A stretch of 36,329 bases of DNA from Acidimicrobiia bacterium (GCA_024421085.1 JAHQYN010000022.1:1-36329); one strand, 5' to 3'. Positions 25,423 to 34,359 are shown, counted from the first letter of the stretch. Translations and numbers: made by a program. Notes: generated from the letters alone by a model not told the origin.

Positions 25423-26156
25423 AGACCGCTGTCGTGACCGGAGCGAGCGGGGGTATCGGCTCGGCGATCACCCGCCGCTTGGCCGCTGACGGATTCGCGG
25501 TCGTGGCCGGATACAACCGCTCGGCCGAAGCCGCCGAGACTCTGGTGTCTGAGCTTGTGGGTGATCACCACTCTGCCCAGCGCATCGCAGTGCTCGAAGC
25601 AGACTCGCTCGATGCTCTGAACGAGACGGTGGCCGACAGCTTCGGCCACCTCGACGTCCTGGTCAACTGCGCGGGGATGAGCCGGCCCGTGGCCCACGAT
25701 GATCTCAACGGTCTCGACGACGACCTGATCGATGAGATCTTCGCCACGAACTGGCGCGGGTCGTTCGCCGCTGTGCGGGCGCTCCGCCCGTTGCTAGACA
25801 AAGGGGAGAATCCGGTCGTCGTCAACATCTCCTCGGTGGCCGGGGTCACCGGCCAGGGATCCAACGTCGCCTACTGCGCGTCGAAGGCGGCCCTCGACAG
25901 CATGACCCGCTCGTTGGGCCGCGCTCTGGCACCGAGAATCCGGGTCGTCTCAGTCTCTCCCGGGTGGGTATTGGGCGAGTACGCCATGCGTGCGCCTCAA
26001 GACGTTCTCGACTCCCAATGCGCCGAGACGCCTCTCGGTCGGCTTGCAACGGCGGGCGACGTGGCCTCTGCGGTAAGCGCGGTCGTCAACGATCTGCCGT
26101 TCACCACCGGATCAATAGTCAGCGTCGACGGCGGTCGGCCTCTCGGAACGTCATGA
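25419..26156 (+). CDS. SDR-family NAD(P)-dependent oxidoreductase
   Basis: 245-residue classical short-chain dehydrogenase. It shows the cofactor motif TGASGGIG (residues 7-14), the NCAG strand (83-86), Asn111, catalytic Ser139 (NISSVAG), Tyr152 and Lys156 (YCASK), and the C-terminal [11 protein letters not shown]. An Asn-Arg-Ser (NRS) segment after the second strand (GYNRSAE) suggests NADP preference, though this is weak evidence. It begins with an ATGA overlap on the HisD-family gene. In dihydroxypropanesulfonate pathways SDR-type dehydrogenases interconvert the substrate enantiomers before the HisD-like step. That precedent fits the pairing here but is only an analogy. Confidence 0.92.
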   Translation: MKTAVVTGASGGIGSAITRRLAADGFAVVAGYNRSAEAAETLVSELVGDHHSAQRIAVLEADSLDALNETVADSFGHLDVLVNCAGMSRPVAHDDLNGLDDDLIDEIFATNWRGSFAAVRALRPLLDKGENPVVVNISSVAGVTGQGSNVAYCASKAALDSMTRSLGRALAPRIRVVSVSPGWVLGEYAMRAPQDVLDSQCAETPLGRLATAGDVASAVSAVVNDLPFTTGSIVSVDGGRPLGTS

Positions 26157-26251
26157 CCGATGCTGCTCTCCTTTCACCTCCGCCCCGCGTTCTCCGCTCT
26201 CCCTCACCCCATCTCGTCGACCACCATCTTCTGCAGCCACAGGAGCCGACG

Positions 26252-27400
26252 ATGACTGTCCCCCTCCGCCAGTCATCGTCGGAGGTGGTCGTCGACGCCG
26301 ACGACTTCGCCCGGCGGATCATCGAACCGAGTGACTTCGTGGCCGACACCGCGGCATTCATCGACGTGCGCCTTGAATGCTCCGCTGGCAAGGCCAGCTA
26401 CTCCTTCATCGGACCCGGCGTGTCGCAGAACCAGGACCAGACCGTGAACCTCGATGTTCCCCACGGATTCAATATCGGGGCCGCCAGCATGGCCGGCGGT
26501 GTCGTCAACGGTCAGCACCTCCACTTCACCGCTGAGGTCTTCATCTGCACTAGGGGCCGCTGGAGGTTCGCGATAGGAGAGCACCGCGAACAGACGCTCG
26601 AGATCGGCCCTGGAGCTGTCTTCTCGATCCCTACCTGGGTATTTCGGGGCTTCGAGAACATCGGAGACGACGAGGGATGGATGTACACGGTGCTCGGCGG
26701 TGATGACACCGGCGGGATCATCTGGGCTCCGGACGTGTTGAGGGCGGCTGCGGAGACCGGTCTGCACCTGCGTTCGGACTACACCGTGGTCGACGGTCTC
26801 GACGGTATGTCCGCCAACGATGTCGTGCAGCCCCTCGAGCCGGCGCAGTTGGCGTCGGTGGACCGCTACACCGACTCCGAACTTGCCGCGCGAGCCGTTC
26901 ACCATGAAGACCTGCAATGGTCTGACCACTCGCTTCTGTCGGGCTCTGTCGCAAGACATCTGAGCGCCATGGCCCCGGTCATCGGACACGGCATGACCGA
27001 GGATCGCCACCACCGGTCGCCGATCAGCGCGGCGCACGGGTTCAGCGTTGAATGGTTGAGGCTGCCAGGCGGTTCCAGCACGGGCCTGCACCGGCACGAC
27101 CAGAACCAGGTAGTGATCGTGATCGACGGTTCCTGGGACATTGCGGTGAACCGCGAGGAGCACGCGTTGCACTCCCGCCCCGCGCAGGGATCGGTCGTCT
27201 CGATCAACTCCGGGGCGTGGCGCAACCTGTCGAACGTCGGTGACTGCGACGCTCATGCTGTCGTTGTCTGTGCGTCTGATCAGCGTCCGGCAATCGAGTG
27301 GGACCCCGAAATCGTCAACGCTGCCCGCCAGGCGGGTTGGAGCCGTGACGCAAGCGGCTACATCGCTCCTGTCGAACTGATCGGGGGGCCGGTGCGATGA
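26252..27400 (+). CDS. Bicupin protein
   Basis: 382-residue protein with two cupin barrels. The first (about residues 75-150) has metal-ligand candidates His89, His91 and Glu95 (GQHLHFTAEVF). The second (about 265-345) has His280, His282 and Gln286 (LHRHDQNQVVIV). Two-cupin proteins include dioxygenases, isomerases and hydrolases; none can be chosen here. I take the ATG at 26252 because AGGAG stands six bases before it. An ATG at 26153 overlapping the SDR stop (ATGA) would add 33 residues of Pro/Ser-rich, non-cupin sequence. It overlaps the hydrolase gene by 4 bp. Probably an enzyme of the imported compound's degradation. Confidence 0.82.
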   Translation: MTVPLRQSSSEVVVDADDFARRIIEPSDFVADTAAFIDVRLECSAGKASYSFIGPGVSQNQDQTVNLDVPHGFNIGAASMAGGVVNGQHLHFTAEVFICTRGRWRFAIGEHREQTLEIGPGAVFSIPTWVFRGFENIGDDEGWMYTVLGGDDTGGIIWAPDVLRAAAETGLHLRSDYTVVDGLDGMSANDVVQPLEPAQLASVDRYTDSELAARAVHHEDLQWSDHSLLSGSVARHLSAMAPVIGHGMTEDRHHRSPISAAHGFSVEWLRLPGGSSTGLHRHDQNQVVIVIDGSWDIAVNREEHALHSRPAQGSVVSINSGAWRNLSNVGDCDAHAVVVCASDQRPAIEWDPEIVNAARQAGWSRDASGYIAPVELIGGPVR

Positions 27401-28122
27401 CGCTTCCCGTGGTTCTGCTGCCCGGTTCAATGTGCGATGCCGCCCTGTTCGCCGGGCAACTCGAATCCCTCGGTTCGGCCGCCTCGGTCGGTGACCTGAC
27501 CAGGTCCTCGACCATTGAGGCCATGGCCGCCGATGTCCTCTGCCACGCTCCGCCCGTGTTCGCAGTGGCGGGTTTGTCGCTCGGCGGGATCGTCGCGGCA
27601 GAGGTCGCCGCACAAGCTCCAGGTCGGGTAGCCGGCGTGGCACTGATCGACACCAACTTGGGCTTTGCCGACGAGGTCCAACTCGAGAATCGTCGGCGCT
27701 GGCCCGAAGTGGTGCGCGCCGGAGGATTCGAGGTGCTCATCAGCGCCTTCGGTCACATGACTGTCGATCCGCAGACTCACGGCCAGACCATCGTCGATAT
27801 GGCTCGGCGAATAGGCCCCGAAGTCTTCCTCCGGCAAAACCAGGCTCTGCTGCATCGCCGCGACCGCCGCAACGACCCGGCCTCGTTGAGTTGTCCCGTT
27901 CTCATTGCCTGTGGCCGCGAAGACTCACTCTGCCCGCCCGCGATGCACCGCGACCTCGCCAGACGGATACCGCAGGCACGGCTGTCAATAGTCGACCGAG
28001 CCGGGCACCTGTCCACGATCGATCAGCCCGAGGAGCTGACCAGCCTCCTCGCCGAATGGCTGAATCTGTGCAATACCAACCAACCCATGAAAGGCACTGA
28101 CCATGAATACCACCAAGTATAA
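27397..28122 (+). CDS. Alpha/beta-fold hydrolase
   Basis: 241-residue soluble alpha/beta hydrolase. The oxyanion region VVLLPGSMCD, the nucleophile elbow GLSLGG (Ser61), the acid loop GREDSLCPP (Asp176) and the late His204 (RAGHLSTID) form a complete triad. Lactonases, C-C hydrolases and esterases look like this, so the reaction cannot be fixed. In a pathway with a HisD-type dehydrogenase and a bicupin it could open a lactone or cleave an ester. It overlaps the bicupin gene by 4 bp, and its 3' end overlaps the binding-protein gene by 20 bp in another frame. Confidence 0.88.
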   Translation: MTLPVVLLPGSMCDAALFAGQLESLGSAASVGDLTRSSTIEAMAADVLCHAPPVFAVAGLSLGGIVAAEVAAQAPGRVAGVALIDTNLGFADEVQLENRRRWPEVVRAGGFEVLISAFGHMTVDPQTHGQTIVDMARRIGPEVFLRQNQALLHRRDRRNDPASLSCPVLIACGREDSLCPPAMHRDLARRIPQARLSIVDRAGHLSTIDQPEELTSLLAEWLNLCNTNQPMKGTDHEYHQV

Positions 28123-29617
28123 GTGGTGGCGATTTCTCGCCATCATCTTCGCGTTCACCCTCATCGCCGCCGCTTGCGGTGACGATGACGACGACAGCGA
28201 ACCGTCGACGACCCAGCCAGCCGACGACAGCGACATGGCCGAAGACAGCGACGACGACAGCGACATGGCCGAAGACAGCGACGACGACGGCGACATGGCC
28301 GAAGACGGCAGCGACGACGGCGACATGGCCGAAGACAGCGGCGATGACGGCGACATGGCCGAAGACGGCGGCGACGACGGCGACATGGCCGAGGAGATGG
28401 CGCACATCTCCGACGAATGCAACATCCCGAACCCGAGCGACAACGTCGAGATCGACATCATGGGTTGGGAGTTCCCCATCGTGACGCAGTACGCCGAAGA
28501 ACTCGACGACTGCGAGGACGGCAACTACTCGTTCAACTACCAGTTCCTCGACTCTGTCGAAGCCCGCAACGCCATGACTCAGGACGCGGCATCCGGATCG
28601 CCGAGCTTCGAGCTCTACCAGGGATCGAATGCCTTCGTCAGCGAGCTGGCCAACCAGGGGTTCGTCATGCCTCTGAACGACCTGGTGGACAAGTACCGAG
28701 ACGAGTACGACCTCGACCAGATCGACCAGGCATTCTGGGACATGGCGTCGCTCGACGGGAACATCTACGCGATCCCGATGGTGTCCAACACCATGCACGT
28801 GTTCTACAACGAACCCGCCCTCGCTGAACTCGGGGTCGATGTGCCCTCCACGTTCGATGAAGCGTTCGAGGCCTGCGCCGCGATCCAGGATGCCGGATAC
28901 GACATCGGCTTCCTCTACATGCTCTCGGCCGGTTGGGCCTGGCAGATCGAGTTCGACAGCGTCATCGGAGCCCTTGGCACGACAGCGATCGACCCGGTGA
29001 CAGCCGAACCGAACTTCAACAGCCCTGAAGGCATCGAGGCCGCCACGCTGCTCCAGCGGATGTGGCAGGAGTGCGCTCCCAACGCTTCGGGTTCCTACAG
29101 CACAGACGATGTCCAAGCGGCCTTCCAGACCGGCGAGGCCATCCTGGGCCACACCTGGGCATCACGGGCCGGTGCGATGGACGATCCTGAAGCATCGACA
29201 GTGGTCGGCGAGATCCAGTTCGCCCCGGCACTCAGCCCGGGAACCGGCATCCTGGCTGCTCCGGCATACATCGACGGTTGGATGATCCCGGCCAACACGC
29301 CCGAGGACATGGTTGAGACGATCTTCTTGGCCATGCTCGCCGCCACCGACCTCGAGAGCCAGCAGGCAGCTGCGCAGTACGGTCTCGTGACCCGGTCGGG
29401 CGTGAGCCACCCCGACGGCCCACGCGATGCGGCCGCCGCGGAGGCAAGCCTCGTCAACGGTCGGGGTGCAGACCTCACCCACCCGGCCGCGGGCATCGCC
29501 CGAGCCAAGCTGGGCGAGGCACTCGTCACGATCCTTGACGGCACTTCGGTCGCCGATGCCCTCGCGGCAGCCGAAGAGGCATACCTCTCCGAGGCCTCAG
29601 AGCAGGGTCTGCTCTAG
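28103..29617 (+). CDS. ABC transporter substrate-binding lipoprotein (carbohydrate family)
   Basis: 504-residue lipoprotein receptor of an importer. The signal peptide ends in the lipobox IAAAC with Cys25. A long acidic linker follows (residues 26-100), built from a ten-residue DMAED repeat. A family-1-type solute-binding domain begins at about residue 105 (VEIDIMGWEFP) and continues through NGNIYAIPMVSN-like (DGNIYAIPMVSN), FYNEPALAELGVDVPSTFDE, and AFQTGEAILGHTWASRAG to the end. Such proteins bind sugars, polyols or glycerol-phosphate-like ligands. It overlaps the hydrolase gene. A strong hairpin follows the stop and may protect or boost its mRNA relative to the permeases. Confidence 0.9.
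   Translation: MNTTKYKWWRFLAIIFAFTLIAAACGDDDDDSEPSTTQPADDSDMAEDSDDDSDMAEDSDDDGDMAEDGSDDGDMAEDSGDDGDMAEDGGDDGDMAEEMAHISDECNIPNPSDNVEIDIMGWEFPIVTQYAEELDDCEDGNYSFNYQFLDSVEARNAMTQDAASGSPSFELYQGSNAFVSELANQGFVMPLNDLVDKYRDEYDLDQIDQAFWDMASLDGNIYAIPMVSNTMHVFYNEPALAELGVDVPSTFDEAFEACAAIQDAGYDIGFLYMLSAGWAWQIEFDSVIGALGTTAIDPVTAEPNFNSPEGIEAATLLQRMWQECAPNASGSYSTDDVQAAFQTGEAILGHTWASRAGAMDDPEASTVVGEIQFAPALSPGTGILAAPAYIDGWMIPANTPEDMVETIFLAMLAATDLESQQAAAQYGLVTRSGVSHPDGPRDAAAAEASLVNGRGADLTHPAAGIARAKLGEALVTILDGTSVADALAAAEEAYLSEASEQGLL
28229..28396 (+). repeat. In-frame 30-bp repeat encoding an acidic linker
   Basis: Five full units and a partial one of about 30 bp each encode variants of the decapeptide SDMAEDSDDD in the binding protein. 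GACATGGCCGAAGAC is constant within each full unit. The product is a highly negatively charged spacer between the lipid anchor and the ligand-binding domain. Copy number is likely to vary between strains. Confidence 0.88.
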
Positions 29618-29651
29618 GGTCCTGGAGACAGTTCAGTAGCCATTCCTCTGA

Positions 29652-29682
29652 GCGGGGCGGTGTCGCAGTGGCACCGCCCCGC
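29652..29682 (+). other. Strong intercistronic hairpin after the binding-protein gene
   Basis: GCGGGGCGGTG (29652-29662) pairs perfectly with CACCGCCCCGC (29672-29682) across a 9-nt loop. No T-run follows, so a simple rho-independent terminator is unlikely. Hairpins between binding-protein and permease genes are known in other ABC operons (malE-malF, for example) to stabilise the upstream message. The 115-bp gap is the largest in this transporter operon. Confidence 0.7.
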
Positions 29683-29732
29683 AAGGGGAGCGCAGCCAAA
29701 GGCTCGCAGCGCAGGTTTGAAGTAGGGGGAAG

Positions 29733-30599
29733 ATGAACAGACGCACCTTCTGGGGGTTCACGGTACCCAGCGTGGCCGTGATGCTGCTGTTGATGGTCTT
29801 TCCGCTGCTTACGACCGTCTGGCTGGGCTTCCACAAGCTGCTGCTGCGCGACCTGAACAACCCGGAGTGGATCGGGTTCGGCAACTACACCGACCTGCTG
29901 TCCGACCCGGAGTTCTGGGCGGCCTTCCGGTTCACAATGGTGTTCGTCGCCATCGTAGTGCCGGCCACGATGATCCTGGGGTTGTGCACGGCGCTGCTCC
30001 TCGACCGGGTCGGTCGGGGTCGGAGCGTCTATCTGGCCGCCCTGCTGCTGCCGTTCATCGTGACACCCGTGGTCGGGTCGCTCGTCTACAAGGACCTGTT
30101 CGAGCGCGGCGGGCTGCTGTCCTGGTTGTGGGAAGTGATCACCGACGACCCGTTCGCGGTCAACTCCGGAAACGTCAAGTGGCTGATCATCATCCAAGCG
30201 ATCTGGAACATCATGCCGTTCGCGATGATCACCTTCTTCGCCGGTCTGCAGACGCTCCCCGGGGAGCGGGTGGAGGCCGCGGCCATCGACGGAGCGAATT
30301 TCTGGCGGAACCTCTGGCATGTGATCCTGCCCCATCTGAGGGTGCTCATCCTCTTCGTGGGGCTCATCTCGATCATGGACGCGTACCGGGTGTACGACCA
30401 GGTCTTCGTGTGGACCGGCAACAGGTTCACCGATGCCCACACCCTGCAGGTGTACAACGTGCGGATCGCCACTGCCTTCGATATCGGTCGACTCGGGAAG
30501 GGCAACGCAATGGCGGTCCTGACCGTGATCGGCATCTTCGTGGTGCTCATTCCGTTCCTGTGGCGCAGCTACAAGGACCAGATCGAGGAGAGGGTGTGA
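29733..30599 (+). CDS. ABC transporter permease, MalF type
   Basis: 288-residue inner-membrane permease with six predicted helices. The EAA loop that contacts the ATPase is ERVEAAAIDGANFWRNLWHV followed by ILP. The family start MNRRTFWGFTVPSVAVMLLL and the conserved WIGFGNYTDLL segment after helix 1 are also present. The ATG at 29733 follows a GGGGGAAG stretch. It sits between the hairpin and the second permease, 4 bp before the latter. It works with the neighbouring MalG-type permease, binding protein and ATPase. Confidence 0.93.
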   Translation: MNRRTFWGFTVPSVAVMLLLMVFPLLTTVWLGFHKLLLRDLNNPEWIGFGNYTDLLSDPEFWAAFRFTMVFVAIVVPATMILGLCTALLLDRVGRGRSVYLAALLLPFIVTPVVGSLVYKDLFERGGLLSWLWEVITDDPFAVNSGNVKWLIIIQAIWNIMPFAMITFFAGLQTLPGERVEAAAIDGANFWRNLWHVILPHLRVLILFVGLISIMDAYRVYDQVFVWTGNRFTDAHTLQVYNVRIATAFDIGRLGKGNAMAVLTVIGIFVVLIPFLWRSYKDQIEERV

Positions 30600-30603
30600 G
30601 CAG

Positions 30604-31680
30604 ATGAGAAAGACAACGCCCCTCTCCCGTTTCGGTCTCCACGCCACGCTGGTTGCGCTGGTGGTCTGGAGCGTGCTCCCGTTTGTCTGGACCTTCCAGA
30701 CTTCGATCAAGTTCACCCGCGACGTCGCAGCCAAGAAGCCCGTGCTCTGGGGGTACGAGACCACCGCCAACGCCTACAAGGCGTTCTGGCTTGATGCCGA
30801 CGACATCAACATGTGGAGCGTCCTAGTTTACATTCTGGCGGTTGCGGCGATCTGCTTCGTGCTTGGCCAGATCGGCCGACGAGTGCGCCACGGTTGGCCG
30901 TGGTTCCTCGGCGTCGCGGGGGTGATCTTCGCCGCGTTGTGGCGTTTCCCCAAGATCTGGGAGGCCAACGACGAGTACGACTTCTTGATCAACAGCATCG
31001 TCGTCACGGTGCTCACGATGCTCATCTCGTTGTCGATCGGACTCCTCGCGGGCTATGGACTCGCCCGCTACACCGGCATTTCGGGGGCGGTGATTCTGAT
31101 CATCGCCCTCGGCTTCAGGGCCCTGCCGCGCACCGCGTTCGTGCTCCCCTACTTCTTCGGTGCCAAGGAGATCGACGACTGGTTGACGAGGACCGGCGTG
31201 GGTTCGTGGAACTTCCCTTTGATCGACTTCCCGGGCATCGACACCCTGCAGATCCTCGACACCCGCCTTGCCATCGTGCTGGCGCTGGTGGCGGTGAACC
31301 AGCCGTTCACGATCTGGATGTTCCGCAGCTTCTTCATGGAGGTTCCCAAGGAGATCGAGGAGGCGGCGATGATGGACGGTGCCACCCGGCTCCAGGCGTT
31401 CCGAAAAGTGATCATCCCGATGATGTGGCCAGCGATCATCGCCACCGGACTGTTCACCATGCTGCTGGCCTACAACGAGTACTTGTTCGTGCGGGTCCTG
31501 GCCCCGACGGAATGGACCTTGCCGGTCGCAATCGTCTCGCTGACCGGCGGCGAGAGTTCCAGAACCATTACCGAGGCCGCCGCGGCATCGGTCTCTATCA
31601 CGCTGCCCATCGTCGTGGTCATCATCCTGTTCCAGAAGCATCTTGTGAAAGGACTCGGCGCGGGCGCGGTGAAGGGTTGA
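30604..31680 (+). CDS. ABC transporter permease, MalG type, with an extra helix pair
   Basis: 358-residue partner permease. The EAA motif KEIEEAAMMDGATRLQAFRK and the family stretch NSIVVTVLTMLISLSIGLLA are clear. Between the usual FW segment after helix 1 (about residue 62) and the NSIVV helix (about 130) there are roughly 60 residues. These hold two additional hydrophobic helices (about 70-89 and 98-114), where typical MalG proteins have a short loop. The protein should therefore have eight membrane helices instead of six. The last base of its stop codon is the first base of the next gene's ATG. Otherwise a standard carbohydrate-type permease. Confidence 0.92.
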   Translation: MRKTTPLSRFGLHATLVALVVWSVLPFVWTFQTSIKFTRDVAAKKPVLWGYETTANAYKAFWLDADDINMWSVLVYILAVAAICFVLGQIGRRVRHGWPWFLGVAGVIFAALWRFPKIWEANDEYDFLINSIVVTVLTMLISLSIGLLAGYGLARYTGISGAVILIIALGFRALPRTAFVLPYFFGAKEIDDWLTRTGVGSWNFPLIDFPGIDTLQILDTRLAIVLALVAVNQPFTIWMFRSFFMEVPKEIEEAAMMDGATRLQAFRKVIIPMMWPAIIATGLFTMLLAYNEYLFVRVLAPTEWTLPVAIVSLTGGESSRTITEAAAASVSITLPIVVVIILFQKHLVKGLGAGAVKG

Positions 31681-32834
31681 TGTCTGAGAACCTGCACACT
31701 CAGAACCTGCAAACGGCCAAACGTGTGGTCCTCGACTACTACGAGGCGCTCGACGGCGCGCGACAGGGCGAGATTGCCAAGGTGTTGGCCCAGCACACCG
31801 CAGAGGACTACCGGTGGCGCGGGATGCACCCGTTCAACGAGATCAGCAGCGCCGATGAAGTGGCCGAGCGGTTCCACATGCCGTTGCGCGCGTCGTTCGC
31901 TCCCCTGCAGCGCAGGCCCGACATCTTCCTGGCCGGTTTCAACACCGAGGGAGAGGAGGGCGAGGTCTGGGTGTGCCAGATGGGGAACCTCCTCGGCCTT
32001 TTCGACCGTGCGTGGATGGACATTCCACCGACGAGGAAGATGTGCTTCATCCGCTACGCCGAGTTCCACCGAGTGGACGGCGACAGAATCGCGGAGACCG
32101 CCTTCTTCACCGACGTCATCAGCGTGATGCGCCAGGCGGGCTGCTATCCGCTGCCTCCCCAGACCGGCTCGTCGCACATCTACCCGGGCCCGAGAACCCA
32201 CGACGGGCTGCTGTTCGGCACCCGCGATCCCAGCGAGGGCACGGCCACCATGGCTCTGGTGGACGAGATGATCGCCGACCTGCTGCACGGCAACGAAGTG
32301 GGCAACGAGACGGGGCAGAACATCATGCCCCGCTCGGTGCTGGCCAGGTGCTGGCACGAGGACATGATCTGGGCCGGTCCCGAAGGCATCGGGGCCAGCT
32401 ACACCATCGACCGCTATCAGCAGCAGCACCAGCACCCGTTCCGGACGAACCTGTTCGACAAGACCTTCAACGGGCATGTGGCACGGTTGGCTGAGGGCAA
32501 CTACGCCTGTTTCTTCGGCTGGCCGAACCTGACTGTGACCGCCGACGGCGGATTCTGTGGCCTGCCGGGATCAGACGTTCCCGCCGACATGCGGGTGGTT
32601 GACGTATACCGCCGCGACGGCGACAAGCTCGCCGAGAACTGGGTGTTCATCGACATGTTGAACTGGCTCAACATGCAGGGACTCGACGCTCTGGCCCGAA
32701 TGCGCCAGTTGTTGGGGGTCGAGGAGTTCCGCGCCGAGAACATCATTGAATCCGATTGGGAGCGTCCGGACGGGCCGACCCCCAGCGACGAGAGAGAAAG
32801 TAGGGAGAGAGAAGATGTCCACAGTAACGCTTGA
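31680..32834 (+). CDS. Two-domain SnoaL/NTF2-like protein (second of three)
   Basis: 384-residue protein with two NTF2-like folds (about residues 10-155 and 205-355). The first half carries AKRVVLDYYEALDGARQGEI and the DYRWRGMHPFNEISSADEVA turn. The second carries CWHEDMIWAGPEGIGASYTI and the FRTNLFDKTFNG strand region, ending in NWVFIDMLNWLNMQGLD. Parts of the second domain (W-GPxGIG, PF, ENWV-IDxL) recur in the gene at 34360, marking the two as paralogues. The start is the ATG whose A is the last base of the permease stop. The open frame runs far upstream (to 30813), but that is read-through of the permease gene. Encoded between permease and ATPase, so it belongs to the uptake/degradation unit. 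Reaction unknown. Confidence 0.82.
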   Translation: MSENLHTQNLQTAKRVVLDYYEALDGARQGEIAKVLAQHTAEDYRWRGMHPFNEISSADEVAERFHMPLRASFAPLQRRPDIFLAGFNTEGEEGEVWVCQMGNLLGLFDRAWMDIPPTRKMCFIRYAEFHRVDGDRIAETAFFTDVISVMRQAGCYPLPPQTGSSHIYPGPRTHDGLLFGTRDPSEGTATMALVDEMIADLLHGNEVGNETGQNIMPRSVLARCWHEDMIWAGPEGIGASYTIDRYQQQHQHPFRTNLFDKTFNGHVARLAEGNYACFFGWPNLTVTADGGFCGLPGSDVPADMRVVDVYRRDGDKLAENWVFIDMLNWLNMQGLDALARMRQLLGVEEFRAENIIESDWERPDGPTPSDERESREREDVHSNA

Positions 32835-33990
32835 CAAACTCACCAAGGTCTACCCGAACGGGTTCCAGGCCATCACCGACTTGAGCTTGACACTCTCAGA
32901 GGGCGAGTTCCTGGTGCTGGTGGGTCCGTCGGGCTGCGGCAAGTCGACGGCGCTGCGAATGATCGCGGGACTCGAGGACATCAGCAGCGGAGATCTGTAT
33001 GTGGGTGAGCGGCGGCTCAACGACGTCCCGCCCAAGGACCGAGACATCGCCATGGTGTTCCAGAGCTATGCGCTCTACCCACAGATGACCGTCGCTGAGA
33101 ACATCGGGTTCCCGCTGAAGCTCCGCAAGGTCGCCAAGAAGGACCGTTCGCAGCAGGTTCAGCAGGCAGCCCAGATCCTCGAACTCACCGAGCAGCTCGA
33201 GAGCAAGCCCTCAATGCTGTCGGGGGGCCAGCGTCAGCGGGTGGCCATGGGGCGGGCGATCGTGCGCAAACCCGCTCTGTTCCTGATGGACGAACCTCTG
33301 TCGAACCTAGACGCGAAGCTGCGTGTGCAGATGCGGGCCGATATTGCCGCCATCCAGAGCGACTTGGGTGTGACCACGTTCTATGTGACCCACGACCAGG
33401 TCGAGGCGATGACCATGGGCGAAAGGGTGGCTGTCATCAAAGACGGCGTGCTCCAGCAGGTGGCACCACCCGAAGAGCTGTATGCCCATCCCGACAACGT
33501 GTTTGTGGCCGCTTTCATCGGGTCGCCGTCGATGAACCTCTACGAGGCGAGGCTCTCCGCGGCAGACGACGGCGGACACCTCCTGCAACTCGGAGACCAT
33601 CGGCTGGCCGTGTCGCCATCGTTGATGAACAATCGGCCCGCCCTGGCCCGATACGTTGACCAGCCGCTCGTGGTCGGTATCCGCCCCGAGGATCTCGAGG
33701 ATGCAGCGGTTGCGCCCGACCACCCCGCCGATCAACGCATCTCGGCCAAGATCGAAGTGCGGGAGGCCCTCGGTGCGGAGACGCTGATGCATTTCAGCAT
33801 CGCTGCGCCCACGGTCGACAGCGGAGACCCCGACGCTCTCGATGAACTCGGAGAAGAGGACACCGGCCGCTGCACCGCACGTTTCAGTGCCGCTACCCGT
33901 GCTCGGGTGGGCGACCAAATCGAGATCAATGTAGACACTGATCACTTGCACTTCTTCGACCCGGCGACCCACGAGGCGATCAGATCTTGA
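32815..33990 (+). CDS. ABC transporter ATP-binding protein (MalK/UgpC type)
   Basis: 391-residue ATPase that powers the importer. Walker A GPSGCGKST (37-45), Q-loop VFQSYALYPQM, signature LSGGQ (135-139), Walker B ALFLMDEP (Asp159, Glu160), D-loop SNLDAK and switch His193 (VTHDQ) are all present. The C-terminal 150 residues form the MalK-like regulatory OB domain (VGIRPEDLEDA). I start it at the ATG 32815 (MSTVTLDKLTKVYPNG), preceded by GGGAGAGAGAAG. This makes a 20-bp overlap with the SnoaL-like gene. The stop overlaps the start of the MetE-like remnant by 4 bp. Confidence 0.95.
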   Translation: MSTVTLDKLTKVYPNGFQAITDLSLTLSEGEFLVLVGPSGCGKSTALRMIAGLEDISSGDLYVGERRLNDVPPKDRDIAMVFQSYALYPQMTVAENIGFPLKLRKVAKKDRSQQVQQAAQILELTEQLESKPSMLSGGQRQRVAMGRAIVRKPALFLMDEPLSNLDAKLRVQMRADIAAIQSDLGVTTFYVTHDQVEAMTMGERVAVIKDGVLQQVAPPEELYAHPDNVFVAAFIGSPSMNLYEARLSAADDGGHLLQLGDHRLAVSPSLMNNRPALARYVDQPLVVGIRPEDLEDAAVAPDHPADQRISAKIEVREALGAETLMHFSIAAPTVDSGDPDALDELGEEDTGRCTARFSAATRARVGDQIEINVDTDHLHFFDPATHEAIRS

Positions 33991-34324
33991 AAACCAGTAC
34001 CGACCGCATCCTGACCACCCATGTCGGCAGCCTGCCGCGTTCTGAGGCGGTGACTCGCGGCGTCTTCGCCATCGACAACGAGGAGGACATCGACCTTGAG
34101 CAGCATTGCAGGGAAGTCTCCGCAGCCGTCGCCGAGGTTGTCGCCCGCCAGGTGTCCGTCGGTATCGATGTCGTGAGCGACGGCGAGATGAGCAAACTCA
34201 GCTACGCCACCTACATCAAGCACCGCGTCACCGGTTTCAAGGGCGACAGTCCCCGAAGATCGCCTATGCCAAGTTGGCATCGCTGGTCGAGGGTGCCGCC
34301 CTGGTCTCCCAACGGCTCTGGTGA
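33987..34324 (+). pseudogene. MetE-like methyltransferase with large internal deletion
   Basis: The first 85-90 codons from the TTG at 33987 are an excellent N-terminus of the COG0620 cobalamin-independent methionine-synthase-like family. They read ILTTHVGSLPRSEAV, then VGIDVVSDGEMSKLSYATYI and GFKGDSPRR. Immediately after, in the +2-shifted frame, the family C-terminus appears: PKIAYAKLASLVEGAALVSQ then RLW and a stop at 34322-34324. Complete members have about 370 residues, so some 250 codons including the zinc ligands are missing. The junction lies at about 34250-34256 within GACAGTCCCCGAAG. The TTGA overlap with the ATPase shows that the intact gene belonged to this operon. The remnant cannot be an active methyltransferase. 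Confidence 0.85.
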
Positions 34325-34359
34325 GCCGGGTGTGAGCCTGATCGTGCGAGGAGCGCCCG

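Noticed and set aside
28229-28396. 30-bp repeats as a possible CRISPR
   Set aside because: They are in frame within the binding-protein gene, have no spacers and encode a regular acidic peptide.
30813-31679. Long N-terminal extension in the frame of the second SnoaL-like gene
   Set aside because: It overlaps the MalG-type permease completely and its translation is an Arg/Pro/His-rich shadow; the true start is the ATG at 31680.
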